A stretch of DNA of 64,000 bases from Paraphysomonas bandaiensis (taxonomy: Eukaryota > Chrysophyceae): NCBI GenBank assembly GCA_965644295.1, contig CBFFRP010000363.1, forward strand, positions 62,001 to 126,000, in the 5' to 3' direction. The notes under the pieces were generated by a model. It saw only the letters and a list, made by a program, of their open reading frames with translations, made no database searches and was not told where the DNA came from. Position 1 is the stretch's first letter, and the number at the start of each line of letters is the position of its first letter. Shown here piece after piece: positions 48,201-60,400 of this stretch. Both the position numbers and the translations under genes were made by a program.

Positions 48201-51200
48201 GTTTCAAACTTTCCATATTATCATTCATCACCACTAAGTCATCCATCATTACTGACACAGCATGCATGAGAAGTGTCATACAGTTCACAAACGGTAGGTC
48301 GACAGACTGGCCGGGCTCCTCAACTTTTTCTCTGTGTAGCACAACTTCGTGTCCAGCAACTGTCTCCTTGACAATGTCTGCACTCTCAACAGCTTTATCT
48401 TCAGCATCGTCCTCTACACGGCACCCGCTTGAATGAGGCATTTCCTTCAGAAGCTCTGACATCACCACCACATTATTTCTCTTCTTCTTAAACCCTTGCA
48501 CCTCAACGTCAGATGGCTGTTTTTTCTTTGTTTCGTCATCTTTGTTACGTTCCCACCATCGTGCTTTCTTTTTCAATATCGGTACCCACTCACCCTTTAT
48601 CCACTCCCCACCACCTCCATCCTCAGCATCAGAATCCCAGTCAGCACGAGGAATTTCTTCGTCCTCTTGCCCTTCCGAATCGCCTGCAGATTTAACTTCA
48701 GTGTGAGACGAACTATCGTTGTTGGGGTTGAGGTATGCAACTGCATGGCTATCAACAGAAGCCATCGTATGCGCCTCTTCTTCCCGCTCTTTCGCAGCTT
48801 CGATTTCTAACTGTGAATATAAGGACTTTATTTTGTACCCGAGCTCCGCCATATGACGAGACTGGAGTGATATCCACGAAAACGTGCGCATCTTCTTGAG
48901 CACTTCAGCACATTCAAATAAATTTCTAACTATAAGTGGCCACCAAGACTTTATTCCTGCCATGTCAACCGCGTAGTCATGAAGCCGACTTGTATCAAGA
49001 ACACCAAACAATAGTGCATAAGCCAAGACTGCCAAGCGTGTTGACGCCGAAGGTTGTCGCATGGCAGCAATTTCTTCCAGATCATAAGGGCATAGCTTGG
49101 CAACGGTTTTATCATATAGCTCAAAACGAGACCCAATTAAATTTCGTAGTCGATTAGCCTCCGTCATGTAAGAATCATACACTGCTCTCGTTTTCACTTC
49201 AACCTCATCATCCTTCTCAAAAATATCCTTTAATTTCACACATTCGTCCTGAAGTTCTTTGAGATGATCCTTGTATCCAGCCACAATTTCCTTGGACTCC
49301 CTTGTACGAGTAAAGTATTCTTCCATGGATTCTTGAAACCTTTTCGAATTGGTCGGTGTAAAGAATTCACCGTCCTTAATAATTTCCCATACTTGATCGT
49401 TGTACCCAGCCGCCGTCAGGCGAAATATCTCTTCCACTTGCGTTTGGACAACAGAGCCGATGTCTAAATATATATATAGTTCTTCATGCTTCAAGATTCC
49501 TGCCCAATCCAAGGCGGATTTCGCATGCTTACGTGTTTTGAATTTAACTATTGCTCCAGCAGATATGAGCATTTCAACAATCTCTCGACAGTTTATTTTC
49601 GTGGCTTCTATCAAAGGAGTCTTTCCGCTGGACGTTTCCATGTTAATATCTGCACCATGATGGATGAGTAATTCAACAAATTCAATTTTGCGAAAACGGC
49701 ATGCCATTGTTAACGCAGTGTCGCCATATTTATCCTGCAAGTCAAGGTCTTCTCCCCCCGACTTCTCAATTATATACTTAGCCAATATAATCTCATCATA
49801 GCGAATAGCATACATGAGAAGGCTACGTCCATGCATAGGGCACGACAGTAGCCGAAGTCCCTCCTGCAAAATCAGCGTTCCATTTTTATAGGACACAGAG
49901 GTACTCGTTTGCGCTATGGATAGAGATTTACTGTCAATTGACGCGAGATCCCCATCACCGTCAAGTGAATCACTGTCTTTATTTTTGCGATGGTTATACA
50001 GAATTACTGCTTCGTTGTTACAATCAGGAATTGTTCTCCCAATAGTAGCCTCTTTCGAAAATGGCTGTATAGAAAACGATATACTCGCCTTGAGGCGCGG
50101 CTTGCTTCGTCTTATACTATCAATTGACTCATCATCAGGTGGTACAGTAGAGGATTCATCATCTGGAAAATCTTCATCATCATCTTCTTTGTAGAACCAC
50201 TGGTGTAGTTTAAATTTGCACGTCGGCATTCCTTTCTCACAATATAGAGGACGATTTGGACATATTCGAATATGATCTCCCAATTTTTCCTTCTTAAATG
50301 TATTCCCACATCGAAACGGGCATTCAGTTAAGCGACGCTCACAGTTATACGTGACATGTTCAAGTATCTCTATGCGCTTTAAGCGAGAACCACATTTGAG
50401 AGGACAAGGAACTAATTTATTTTGAAACACATGTTTATTGGGACAGTTATGCTCCATATGATAGTCCAACATATCTCGTGTAATGACTTGCTCACAGCCC
50501 TGCGGACACAGCCCGGGCTTCTTAGGACACTTGGTAATGAGATGGTCCGATCGCTCGTAGTATATGTACTCTTCGCCGCATTCGCAAGTGTACATGCGAT
50601 TCTCACATTCATTAAGTGCGTGGTGCTCTTCTGTACCAGCCGTTAGGTTAGCTATACCGCACTTATTTCGACATTCTACAATACGAGATGTGCAATGATT
50701 CTCGGCATGATCGGCGAGCTCGTCGGCCCACATATCAGCATTACACTTGGGGCATTTAACATTGCGTTTATCGCAATCTGATGCCATATGTTCCTCAATT
50801 TGCTTTCGCATTACTCTTTTACCACATCCAAACTTACATCGCACTAAAACGTGGGTACAGTCGTGCTTCACGTGCCACTCAACATTGTCAGGGGGAATTT
50901 CAATAGAGCAATACTCACACGTAATGTTCTCCGGTGGGGCTACTAAAAACTCGTTTATTTCATGTCGCACTAAAGCAATGTTCAAACTAGTTTTCGCTTT
51001 AGCAAGTTGGCCGTCAAATGCATTCAAGCTCTTCATCAGTGAATCAGTGCCTAGAGACGAACCCATTGCGCCGCTGCTTATATTTTCATTTTCAAGCTCG
51101 TCAACATTATTCAATGCTGGCGCTGGCACACCGTACGTGATCTCTGTCAATGGATTCGCTCCACCCACAAGTAGCTCTCTGTTGATACAGTCATTGTGCA

Positions 51201-53830
51201 AATGGTCATTCAACTGGCTGTACTGTATCCAACCGCAAAGATATTTCCCGTCTGACGAATTCTCACCATTTAAGCCTTTCACCTGAATCCTCAGTGGAAC
51301 AATATCAGATGTCCAAAATGGTAGCCATACGTGGCGATTCTCAAATCGAATATAAACCATGTCAACCCCATCAGCGCACCACGAGAGATCCCCACGGTCG
51401 GGCGGTTTGACAATAGTTTCGTCACTTTTATCCTCAATATCCTCCACCTTGGTAAGAGAGTCAAGGCCATCACGTTTATACTTAATTATCAACCCTTCCT
51501 CTCTATTATGAACGAGAACACGCCACCCAACAAGGTTACTGGGACATCGAACACAGCGCTCAGGGCACGAACCGTGCCATGGGTCCAAGTGCTGGTACAA
51601 TTCGGTCCTCAACAGCTTCGCACCACAGTGATGTGGGCACTGCATAACCGCTAAAGAACAGTAGTTTTTCTCGTGGTCACTTTTGTTTCGCGCGGTCATT
51701 CCCACAATCCCGCAGTTGTTGGCGCACTCAACTGGACGATTGGGGCATTGAGTCATTTCGTGTAACGCACGCTTCTGGGCAGGACCAATACGCTCTCCAC
51801 AACCCCATTTGCATTCTTGTACACACAAGTGTTCCTCGTGATATTGAATATCCACAATGTTGAACCACTCAAAGCAACCTTTCGTACATTGTACTTGGCG
51901 AGATGGGCAAGTGTCCTTCATATGGCTGGGTAGATCCTCAGATGGGATCATGTCGTTGCATTGGTAGCACGGTATCTTCCGCTTCTTACAGTGATTCCTT
52001 TCGTGATCATCTCGAAATATAACTGGAAATTTTTTATTACAGTGTAAGCGACAATAAGCGAGTCGATAAGGACATCGGAGATTGACGTGGGTCTCCATAT
52101 AATGCGCTTGTACAAGGTCTCTACATCCCAATTTAGCGTTCGGACACCCCAGAAGTCGTTTAGGGCACTCGCGTGTAAGGTGATGGTGCATATGATAAGC
52201 AGGGTGAACCTCACTACAATCACCACACACCGTCGGTTTATGAGAGCATGATTCCCGGACATGAGTGGTCATTTCCTCAAACTTTGTTTTATATCCACAT
52301 CCGTTCCAACAGAGTACAGGTGAGGCCATCTCGGTCTCTTTATCTGCACACCTATACCACATCTCCACCCTCTCCTTTACCACACGTAGAATATTACGAA
52401 TGTTATAAACTTCAACTGATTTACTCTCAGCAGTTTTCAAACTGAATGCTGCCGTCAGAAAGGCAGAAAAGTAAGACGAGTCGTGAGTATTTTGAGTCTG
52501 TCTGGATTGGCCAATTGAACTAACATCGATAAGACTGGCCTCCTTTGAGTCACACAGAGTAGCGGAATTATTATCAGCAGATTGCGGAACACTTCGACAC
52601 GCGCTGCGACATATGCTCTGGTCATCACTATGGTGTCCTGTATTTGCTGTTGATATGCTATTGCTATCATTGATACCCAGACTCTCCGCGTCACATTCAC
52701 CACTGTTCCAGTTGGAAATCTCCATCCCAGGTATTGTCTCGTCAGGAGGAAGCTCGGATAATAGCGATGATGAGTTCTGATACACCACATCAGCGCTGGA
52801 ATAGATATCTGTAGTTGGAATGAGGTCAATTGCCGTGTACCCTTCGTGGTCTTTAATCTGCACAACAGAGAACAAAATATGATTGCAAGTCATACCAAAA
52901 AGTATCGCCATAATAAAAATCAATACACATAGCAGTTAATATAGTGATAATAACATGACATATCTTCAATTGCAACATGAACAGGTAATTTACCATGACA
53001 AAATTCTGGAGAATTTCTGCATACTTTGTCCATCTTTGAGGGTCAAACTTTGTGAAAGGGTGTGTTATGGTGCGAAACATGCTAAATTTCTCAAACATGA
53101 CGTCGAAAAGAACACTAACTACTCTGGACTTGGCATACATACACGCGTAATGGAGTCCAGTTCTGCCCTCTGCGGTGGTGTGCGATACGTCGGCACCCTT
53201 CAATAAGAGTAGGCGTACCACATCAGCATTACCACACAAACACGCCCAGGTAAGGGGGTTATGACCATACTGATTAGATTTGTTAATGTCGCACTTCAAC
53301 TCCAGTAGTTCTCCCACAACCTCTTCCATGCCAAGCCCAGCGGCACGGATCATTGGAGTGTCACCTTGTTTGGTTTCACAGTCCGCAAAATAAGTTTCAT
53401 TATCAAGGTCAGCCACTACTTCACGGCTTAATTGAGAAGATGTTAGTATGCGAAGCACTCTGTCTGCATCCTTATCGTCTAGAGCGTCTTGTAGCGCTCG
53501 TGTCAATTCACCATTAGATGTGCGGGTAACCACTTCCACCGACTGCACAATACCAGCGCGATGCATGCGAGCCTTGTTCAATGCCTTCGACATGGCATCA
53601 GTGAGTAACGCAATCGAGCGTTGGTTGTTCTGCATTCGAGCCCAGTCTAGAGCTGTCCTTCCCTTCATGTCTTTCTTAAACAATTGCTCTGTATCCACAC
53701 CTGCCAGCAGCTCCGCCAAATGGGCGTAGTCATTGCTAATCGCCGCTCGCATCAGGTCAGTCAGTTCGCTATTTCCCTTCAAAAGGGTTCTCAGCGTTTT
53801 GTTTTGGTATGATTTGGTTAAGTCTGACAT
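45244..53830 (-). CDS. Giant ankyrin-repeat / TRAF-type zinc-finger protein
   Basis: Two exons, 53830-52994 and 52857-45244, are joined by a phase-0 intron and encode about 2816 residues; the second exon is 7.6 kb without interruption. Domain order: ankyrin repeats at about 20-290; TRAF-type zinc fingers at about 456-716 (CPNAKLGC, CSNKCG-type motifs spaced about 27 residues with CxxGCxxxxxxxxxxxHxxxxCxxRxxxC); a short folded segment (WLPFWTSDIVPLRIQVKG); fingers at about 925-1155; ankyrin at about 1288-1400. A long charged region with coiled coils runs from about 1420 to 1870. Ankyrin follows at about 1898-1925 and 2246-2321, and a last cluster of fingers at about 2351-2750. The tail is Arg/Ser-rich. 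Both domain types bind proteins, so a scaffold is the best guess. No RING or MATH domain is seen, so it is not a TRAF E3 ligase itself. Confidence 0.9.
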
Positions 53831-54273
53831 GTTAGTATATTTCTACTTCTCTACTAATCAACACGATCTGATAAGTATCTCATTGGCTGATGAGCTCAGG
53901 TGAAGTGAACACCATCACTCAGAAGACTCTAGTAACTTCAATACACTTCACTTCACTGAAATCATACAGTCGATACAAGGAAAGAAGTGAAGTGAAGGGA
54001 CTGATATATGACACTAATTATTATGTATATATAACGACAGTATGGTATGGCAGGAGAGACTTCCAAAACCGACAAACACAAAACCAGGCCTTTTTGTGAC
54101 TTTTTGTATATTATTCTTGATTTTTAGTTTGGATATTTGTAAACTCCAGAACACAGTGTACTTCAGCAATGTGTACTGCTGTACATGATGTGCAAATATT
54201 CATCCTCCTGTGAATATATTAAGTAAGAAAGTATGCCTATATTGCGACAATATCACTGATACACTAGTAGAAA
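53831..54273. promoter_or_regulatory. Divergent upstream region of giant ankyrin and sulfotransferase genes
   Basis: About 440 bp between start codons. Contains repeated TTCACTTCACT/AAGTGAAGTGAA words (53935-53998) and an exact GTACTGCTGTAC at 54173-54184, about 90 bp before the sulfotransferase ATG. Confidence 0.5.
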
Positions 54274-55532
54274 ATGAATGTCGAAGCATACAATGGCAAC
54301 ATCGTGCGTATCGTGTTATTTTTAAGCGCCCTAGGTCTCTCTGTGTGCGGAAATATTGAAGAACTCTCCAACCTTCGTAATGCAGAGTGGCAAAAACAAG
54401 TCGTGATATATGACGATCTGTTTCTGAACCAAAACTACAAGTCATTTTATTTAAACAATAAAGTCACTTTAAACCCGAAACGATGTGGAATACGTGGAAC
54501 ATCAGCTATTATAAATGATAATCATCACCTTATCATGTGCACTGTGCCTAAGGTCGGCTCCAGCACTTGGCGCAAATTCATGCTCTATTTGGACTTCCCG
54601 GAGCTTGCCTCTAGCAGCGGTCAACGGAAGTATGCGCGTAAGTATGGAGTCGCATCTCCGGATGCGCATAACATATCCAAGAACGGAGTCAAATTGATGG
54701 CACTTCAGAGCCCACAAAGAGCCCTAGCATACTACAATGATAAGACTTACTTAAAGGTCTTTCATGTGCGTAATCCAGTAACTAGAGTACTGAGTGCATG
54801 GTTGAGTAAGAATGCTGTCAGCTCCAACCCCTTGCCATTTGCGATGCACTCTCCGACTTTTACACACTTTATTCAGGTGCGTAGCGTCCAAGCTAGTGGC
54901 ACGTTGCAACCATCATATACAGAGGAATAAAATTACTTGCACTACAAGTATTACAAGGACTATCTTTTGCACTGTATTATCATTTTCTATGTGAGCATGT
55001 ATCGATATTCTAGAATGCCTTGTGCGTAGCTATGTTTGTTCCCTACTATCCGTTAGCCGTTCTACACTCCTCACCTTTCGTATATTTTAGAACATATCGT
55101 CCTCGAAGATTGACCTTTCCAAAGCAGACGGCCACATAAGATTCCAGCACACTTTTTGCGACTACGATAGGTAATATTTACACTTTGTGTGCATATATTT
55201 CTGTAATTGAAATACTACATTTTTTTCCGACATAATGTTGTAAATACAGGGGGGCACATTATGACATTTACCTCAAGTTTGAGAACAGATTCCACTGGGG
55301 TTGGCATTTGCTTAACCATCTACACCTGGAGACTGATCCTATTTTTATCGACTTCGTAAAAACATCTCAAAAGCCGTTTAAAGGTGCGGACACGACAGAA
55401 GTCATTCTCCAGCACTATACAGTGGATACATTTAATATTGTGAAAGATATGTATAGGAAGGATATAGAGTACTTCGGCTATAGTGCTGATGTAGAATTAC
55501 TTGGTAAAATGATAGCGTCTAATAGTAAATAG
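54274..55532 (+). CDS. Sulfotransferase family 2 carbohydrate sulfotransferase
   Basis: Three exons, 54274-54876, 55091-55170 and 55250-55532, encode 321 residues; junction phases fit exactly, including AG|G before GGG GCA at 55250. The ATG at 54274 opens a hydrophobic leader (IVRIVLFLSALGLSVCG), a signal peptide or anchor directing it to the secretory pathway. The PAPS-binding 5'-phosphosulfate loop is TVPKVGSSTWRKFM (residues about 90-103). The 3'-phosphate motif is VRNPVTRVLSAW. Both are typical of the HNK-1/chondroitin/dermatan family of Golgi sulfotransferases. The last exon carries HYDIYLKFEN, matching the conserved YDxxxKxE stretch. It is likely to sulfate cell-surface or secreted glycans, with the acceptor unknown. 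Confidence 0.85.
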
Positions 55533-55743
55533 TTAGTTTTAATAATTGAGTAGTGAGTAGAATAGGTCATAAGTAATTGTGGCCAACTGTAGACTCCGCA
55601 CAAGTGCTACTCGCTTCAATGCATTTCGTATGCTGAATGGGTTAGGTGGCTGTTAGGTGCAACTGTGTCAATGTTTCATTTTTATTATTATCGAATAGCA
55701 CGGTATAAAGTATTCATAGAGATCGTTATATACAGGGGTGAAC

Positions 55744-56664
55744 TTAATTGGAGGAAGTTTCCAGAGAAGCGGAATTCATATCTTCGGGAGCATCCAGGGA
55801 TACGTCTGTGTGAGAAGTCGAATCCAAGGGCCTAAGGTAAGAGGACGAACTGACTGGATTTGCATCGCTATGTGCAGCCATTTGTCGCTGCTGCAGCAAC
55901 CCACTAAACATATGTAAACAAACTCCACATAGAATTCCCATTTTTTGTTTATGTGAAATATTTCGATCCCAGACACAAAATAACATAAGAAACCCTAATG
56001 CCGAGCCCAACATCATGCCCCATAAAAACTCACGAAATGTTCCACTGGACAGAGAATCTTCAGCAGATGATGCGAGTGTTGGCAGCTGTACTAAGGATGG
56101 AATCGATGCAGAAATTCGGCTTCTACGTGGAAGGTTAAGAGAAAATTCCGACTGAGGACCTTGTTGAGCCATCCACTCTTCTTCCATACGGTATCTATAA
56201 GCAACCGGATCTTCTGCACTCCTCGGGGGATTCTGCTGCATATATTCCTCCACCTGTGAGCTGAATGAGGATCTAAGCGCAGCAGCTTCATCGATTGTCA
56301 GCCCAGCGTTAATTAATGTGTCAAACCCACGATTACGTGATGTCGGTTGGCCATTACGATTCGAAGAGTCTGATGAGTTATTCTCTGGAACAGGTAATGA
56401 TGAACGGCCAGGCGCATTCGTTATTACTGCATGAATAAATGTGCCATCTTTAACGCCACATTGACACAACAATGCTCTATCAGGTTGCAGCATTTTGCCA
56501 GAGGATATTAAGCGAACATGTTTTCCTTGGCAATTCAATTCGTCAAGTACACGCTCACGAAGCCCCCCCACAGTCTCATTTGAGCTAATATCAATATTTA
56601 CATCATTTGTCATATTAGCTGATTTTATTTTTACACTAATCATACAGGGCGGATTCGTCGTCAT
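55744..56664 (-). CDS. Dsc3-like ubiquitin-domain membrane protein (DUF2407)
   Basis: Single-exon gene of 306 residues; the ATG at 56664 is the first in a frame that is open 5' without ATG. Residues about 8-85 are a ubiquitin-like fold (TVGGLRERVLDELNC, VRLISSGKMLQPDRALLCQCGVKDGTFIHAVI). The middle holds the DUF2407 signature GFDTLINAGLTIDEAAALRSSF followed by YRMEEEWMAQ. Two hydrophobic helices close the protein (FLWGMMLGSALGFLMLFCV and MGILCGVCLHMFSG). This is the layout of fungal Dsc3, a subunit of the Golgi Dsc E3 ubiquitin ligase, and of related UBL membrane proteins in ER-associated degradation. Convergent with the sulfotransferase gene. Confidence 0.8.
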   Translation of the reverse strand: MTTNPPCMISVKIKSANMTNDVNIDISSNETVGGLRERVLDELNCQGKHVRLISSGKMLQPDRALLCQCGVKDGTFIHAVITNAPGRSSLPVPENNSSDSSNRNGQPTSRNRGFDTLINAGLTIDEAAALRSSFSSQVEEYMQQNPPRSAEDPVAYRYRMEEEWMAQQGPQSEFSLNLPRRSRISASIPSLVQLPTLASSAEDSLSSGTFREFLWGMMLGSALGFLMLFCVWDRNISHKQKMGILCGVCLHMFSGLLQQRQMAAHSDANPVSSSSYLRPLDSTSHTDVSLDAPEDMNSASLETSSN

Positions 56665-57428
56665 TGTATGAATACACTTACAAATATAACACAAGCGGGA
56701 AAATTCGAGTGTCGCCTCACTTCACGTCAGGGAATGCGAGTAATAATACACCACTACTGCAGAGGATAGGGAAATGAAAGTGTCAAGAGTGCACTATGAC
56801 TATAATAAATAATGTTATTACAATGCACCTCTCCTATACTCTGCATACACATGGATGTCATATGTTAGCTGGCATGTCTCTACGTATACCTCTATATACA
56901 AAGTAGGAATAGTACACCCACCATCTAGACAATGTATAGAAAATTGTGGGTGGCTTTTTTGGGCTATAGTACACCCAACACTGCAGTACTTACACCATAA
57001 CTATGTACTCTGATGACAAGAGTTTTGTGCAAAAAAATGGTTGCAGTTTCATATCATTTTTTGTGTGTGTTCAACTTCTGTAAAATACACTGTATATGCT
57101 GTAGTCTGGTTGTCCGTTTACTTTTACTATTTCAATTTTTGTGTTGCTATTATTTCAGTATTCGTATAGCAGTATCTCGTACTGTATATCACACTATACC
57201 GTATTGTAGATGTACACCTCCACGCACATGTCGCAGTATCATCCTCCTCGAGATAACGAGATCACACTGCACTGATTTTGTATACATGTGCTCATTATCA
57301 ACATAATTGCATTAACTTGCTCTTGCACCACTATTACACATCGAGATAGGGGTTTCAGATATCCTGTACTTATTATATTCGAGCAAGTGTTGAGGTCTGT
57401 AGAGCAGCTGCAGGTGTAACTATCCCCC
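56665..57428. other. Divergent upstream region of Dsc3-like and myosin genes
   Basis: About 760 bp, T-rich on the plus strand near 57040-57170. No motif identified with confidence. Confidence 0.3.
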
Positions 57429-60400
57429 ATGCCGGGCCGTTCAGGAGCAGACATTGGAGATAGAGGTGAGGGAATCACATGAAGCACAATAACTCCATGA
57501 TAAATTCAACTCGTCACATACTGTGCATTGACTGTAATATAATTTCACGAATATTCGTAATTTTGTTGTCTCATACTGCAGTTTGGGTACCACATGATGA
57601 ACATGCATGGCTCTGTGGCCAGATCGCCAGGGTCACCGCAACCGATGCAGAGATCAGCACTGAGGTTGGTAGGATTAAGATGCCTCCCAGTCAAGTACAG
57701 CTGCTGGACCATTGTGGCAGCCACGTCGACGATGACGTTGAAAATCTTGTAGATTTAGATGAATTGAGTGAGGTGAGAACTCAGTGTGTTAACCGGAGCC
57801 AAAAATTTCTAAAATGTGATATTTTCAGGGGGCTATTCTCCACCATGTGCGAAAGCGATTCAACAACCGCATGATATATACTCATGTAGGCGCCATCCTG
57901 GTTGCCGTCAACCCCTTTGAACGACTTGATATCTATGGAGAGGCTGATATTCGCAGGGCATCGAATGTAGTTAATACTTACCCACATGTGTTTATAACGG
58001 CCAGTGTGGCGTATCAGCAACTGAGGATGAATATGAAAAACCAGAGTGTATTGATCAGTGGAGAGTCCGGCGCAGGTTAATTACCCTGTTATTTTATCCA
58101 CATTGCATTTCATGGGCGATATGTTTTACGCATAGTTTTACTTGCATGATTCTAAGGCTTTGACACAGCTTTTACCAGCAATTAATAGTTTCTGTCGTTT
58201 TGATTCTATACACTGTTGATATTAGGCAAGACTGAGACAACGAAGAAAGTACTCAACTATCTTGCCAACGTCGCCCCAGCATTAAAAGGAAAGAGCTCTG
58301 CTGAAGAGCCAGGTATGGAGGACAAAATTCTTCAATCCAACCCCCTTCTGGAAGCCCTTGGTAATGCCAAAACTCTGCGAAATAATAATAGCAGTAGGTG
58401 AGTATCTAGAACAACGCCCGACTTCTGCTTGCCCACAATATTTTGTGACGGAACTCCTCGTGCCAGCGTCCTGATACTTATGATTACTGTAGGTTTGGGA
58501 AATGGATGAAAGTTGATTTTGACCACAATTTTCGTATACAAGGGTGTGAGATAGTCAATTACTTGCTCGAGAAGAGCCGCGTGGTGACACAGAGCACTGG
58601 TGAGCGTAACTATCACATATTCTATCAGTTGGCGGCTGGTGCAGATGATGAATTTCGGCGCCGCTGCGCACTGCTTCCGGTAGATAAGTGTGCTTATCTG
58701 AATACCAGTGGCTGCTTAACAATAGAGGGCGTTGATGACGCTGCCGACTTTAGAGAGGTGTGTATCAGTCTCTTGTCGACGCGTAATTCTGTTTGCACTC
58801 GTGATTTACCATTTCAATAATTTGAGTACACAACGCTGCGTACAAAGGTGTATCTTACTTTTCTTACTTCGCCTTCAGGTTCAGGAAGCCATGAACACAC
58901 TACAGTTTTCCGCAGACATTCAGAATCAGATGATGCAAATCATTGCTGCCATCATGCACATGGGTAATATTGAGTTTTCCTCAGGGAAATCCGAGGGTTC
59001 ATCTCAAGTGAATGCTGCTGCTGATGCAGCTATCAGCAAAACCTGCGAACTTCTTGGGCTGCAGGTGGATTCCTTTAAGTATGCCTTGACAGAAAAGCGA
59101 GTACAAATGGGTAGGGGCAGTGTCGTCAGCATTAAGTTGAATCCTGTGCAGGCTATGGACAGCAAGGACACTCTCTGCAAGGCGCTGTACAGTAACATGT
59201 TCGACTGGGTAATTCGTAAAGTCAATGAAACCCTGAAAACAAATGAGGCACCATTTTCAATAGGAATACTAGATATTTTTGGTTTTGAGGTATTCGACGT
59301 AAATTCTTTTGAGCAGTTGTGTATCAACTATGCCAATGAAAAGCTGCAATTTCATTTCAATGAGGTAAATAATGTGTATATTATGCACGATACCTACTTA
59401 ACATTATGCCTTTATGTGCTCTGTTGTTTTTATTTTGTGTCTGTTGTTGCATCTGTAAGCATGTTGAGTGACTGTTACATGACCTGCTGAATAGGTAATA
59501 TTTAACGAAGAAATGAAAATGTATACTGATGAAGGTGTGCCATCTGAAGCAATTACTTTTGTAGACAATGGTCAATGTGTGGAACTGATTGAAAGTAAAC
59601 CAATGGGGTTGCTCAGTTTGCTGGACGAGGAGTGCTCGCTGGGAAAAGCGACTGACTTGACTTACGCCAATAAAATAGAGCAAGCGTTTGGTAAAAATAG
59701 GTCAAATGAAAACCCATTCTTCAGTAAGCATAAGACTCGCCCAGAGGCCTTCACTGTGCATCATTTTGCAGGCCCCGTTGAGTATTTGGTGACGAACTTC
59801 TTGGATAAAAACAAAGATACATTAAGTGCAACACTGCATGAAGTGGCAGCACTCTCCGAACTGTCTCTTGTTGCGGATTTATTTGCTACGGAGCCAGATG
59901 ACTCTTTGAGGCGAGCTTCTATGAACAAGCGCCAGAGCAAGGCGCAGGTAAGTTATGCTGGTCGGGTTTAGTGACTGTATTAATTTCGTTGCAGATTAAA
60001 AGCACGTTGGGTGGTCAATTTAGAAATCAACTCATTGGACTGATAACAAACTTGCGTCTAACAGAGCCTCACTTTATACGGTGTGTAAAACCTAATCACC
60101 TGAAGAAACCGTCAATATTTGATGGCCAACTTGCTCTTCGACAGCTGCGGTATGCGGGGCTATTCGAAGCGATTCGCATTCGTCAGAGCGGGTTCGCGTA
60201 TCGTGTCGCCCATTCAGTGTTTACACGCCAGTTTGTTACCCTTGTAGATGGCTTGTCTGCGAAGGTTCAAGCTAAGAGCATCTCAGAAGCCGATGCGTGT
60301 CAAGCAATACTTGAAGCAGTAACTGCTGAAGGAATTTTACATCGTAACATGTGGTGTGTAGGTACAACCAAGGTTTTCATTAAAACGAATCAGGATCGAA

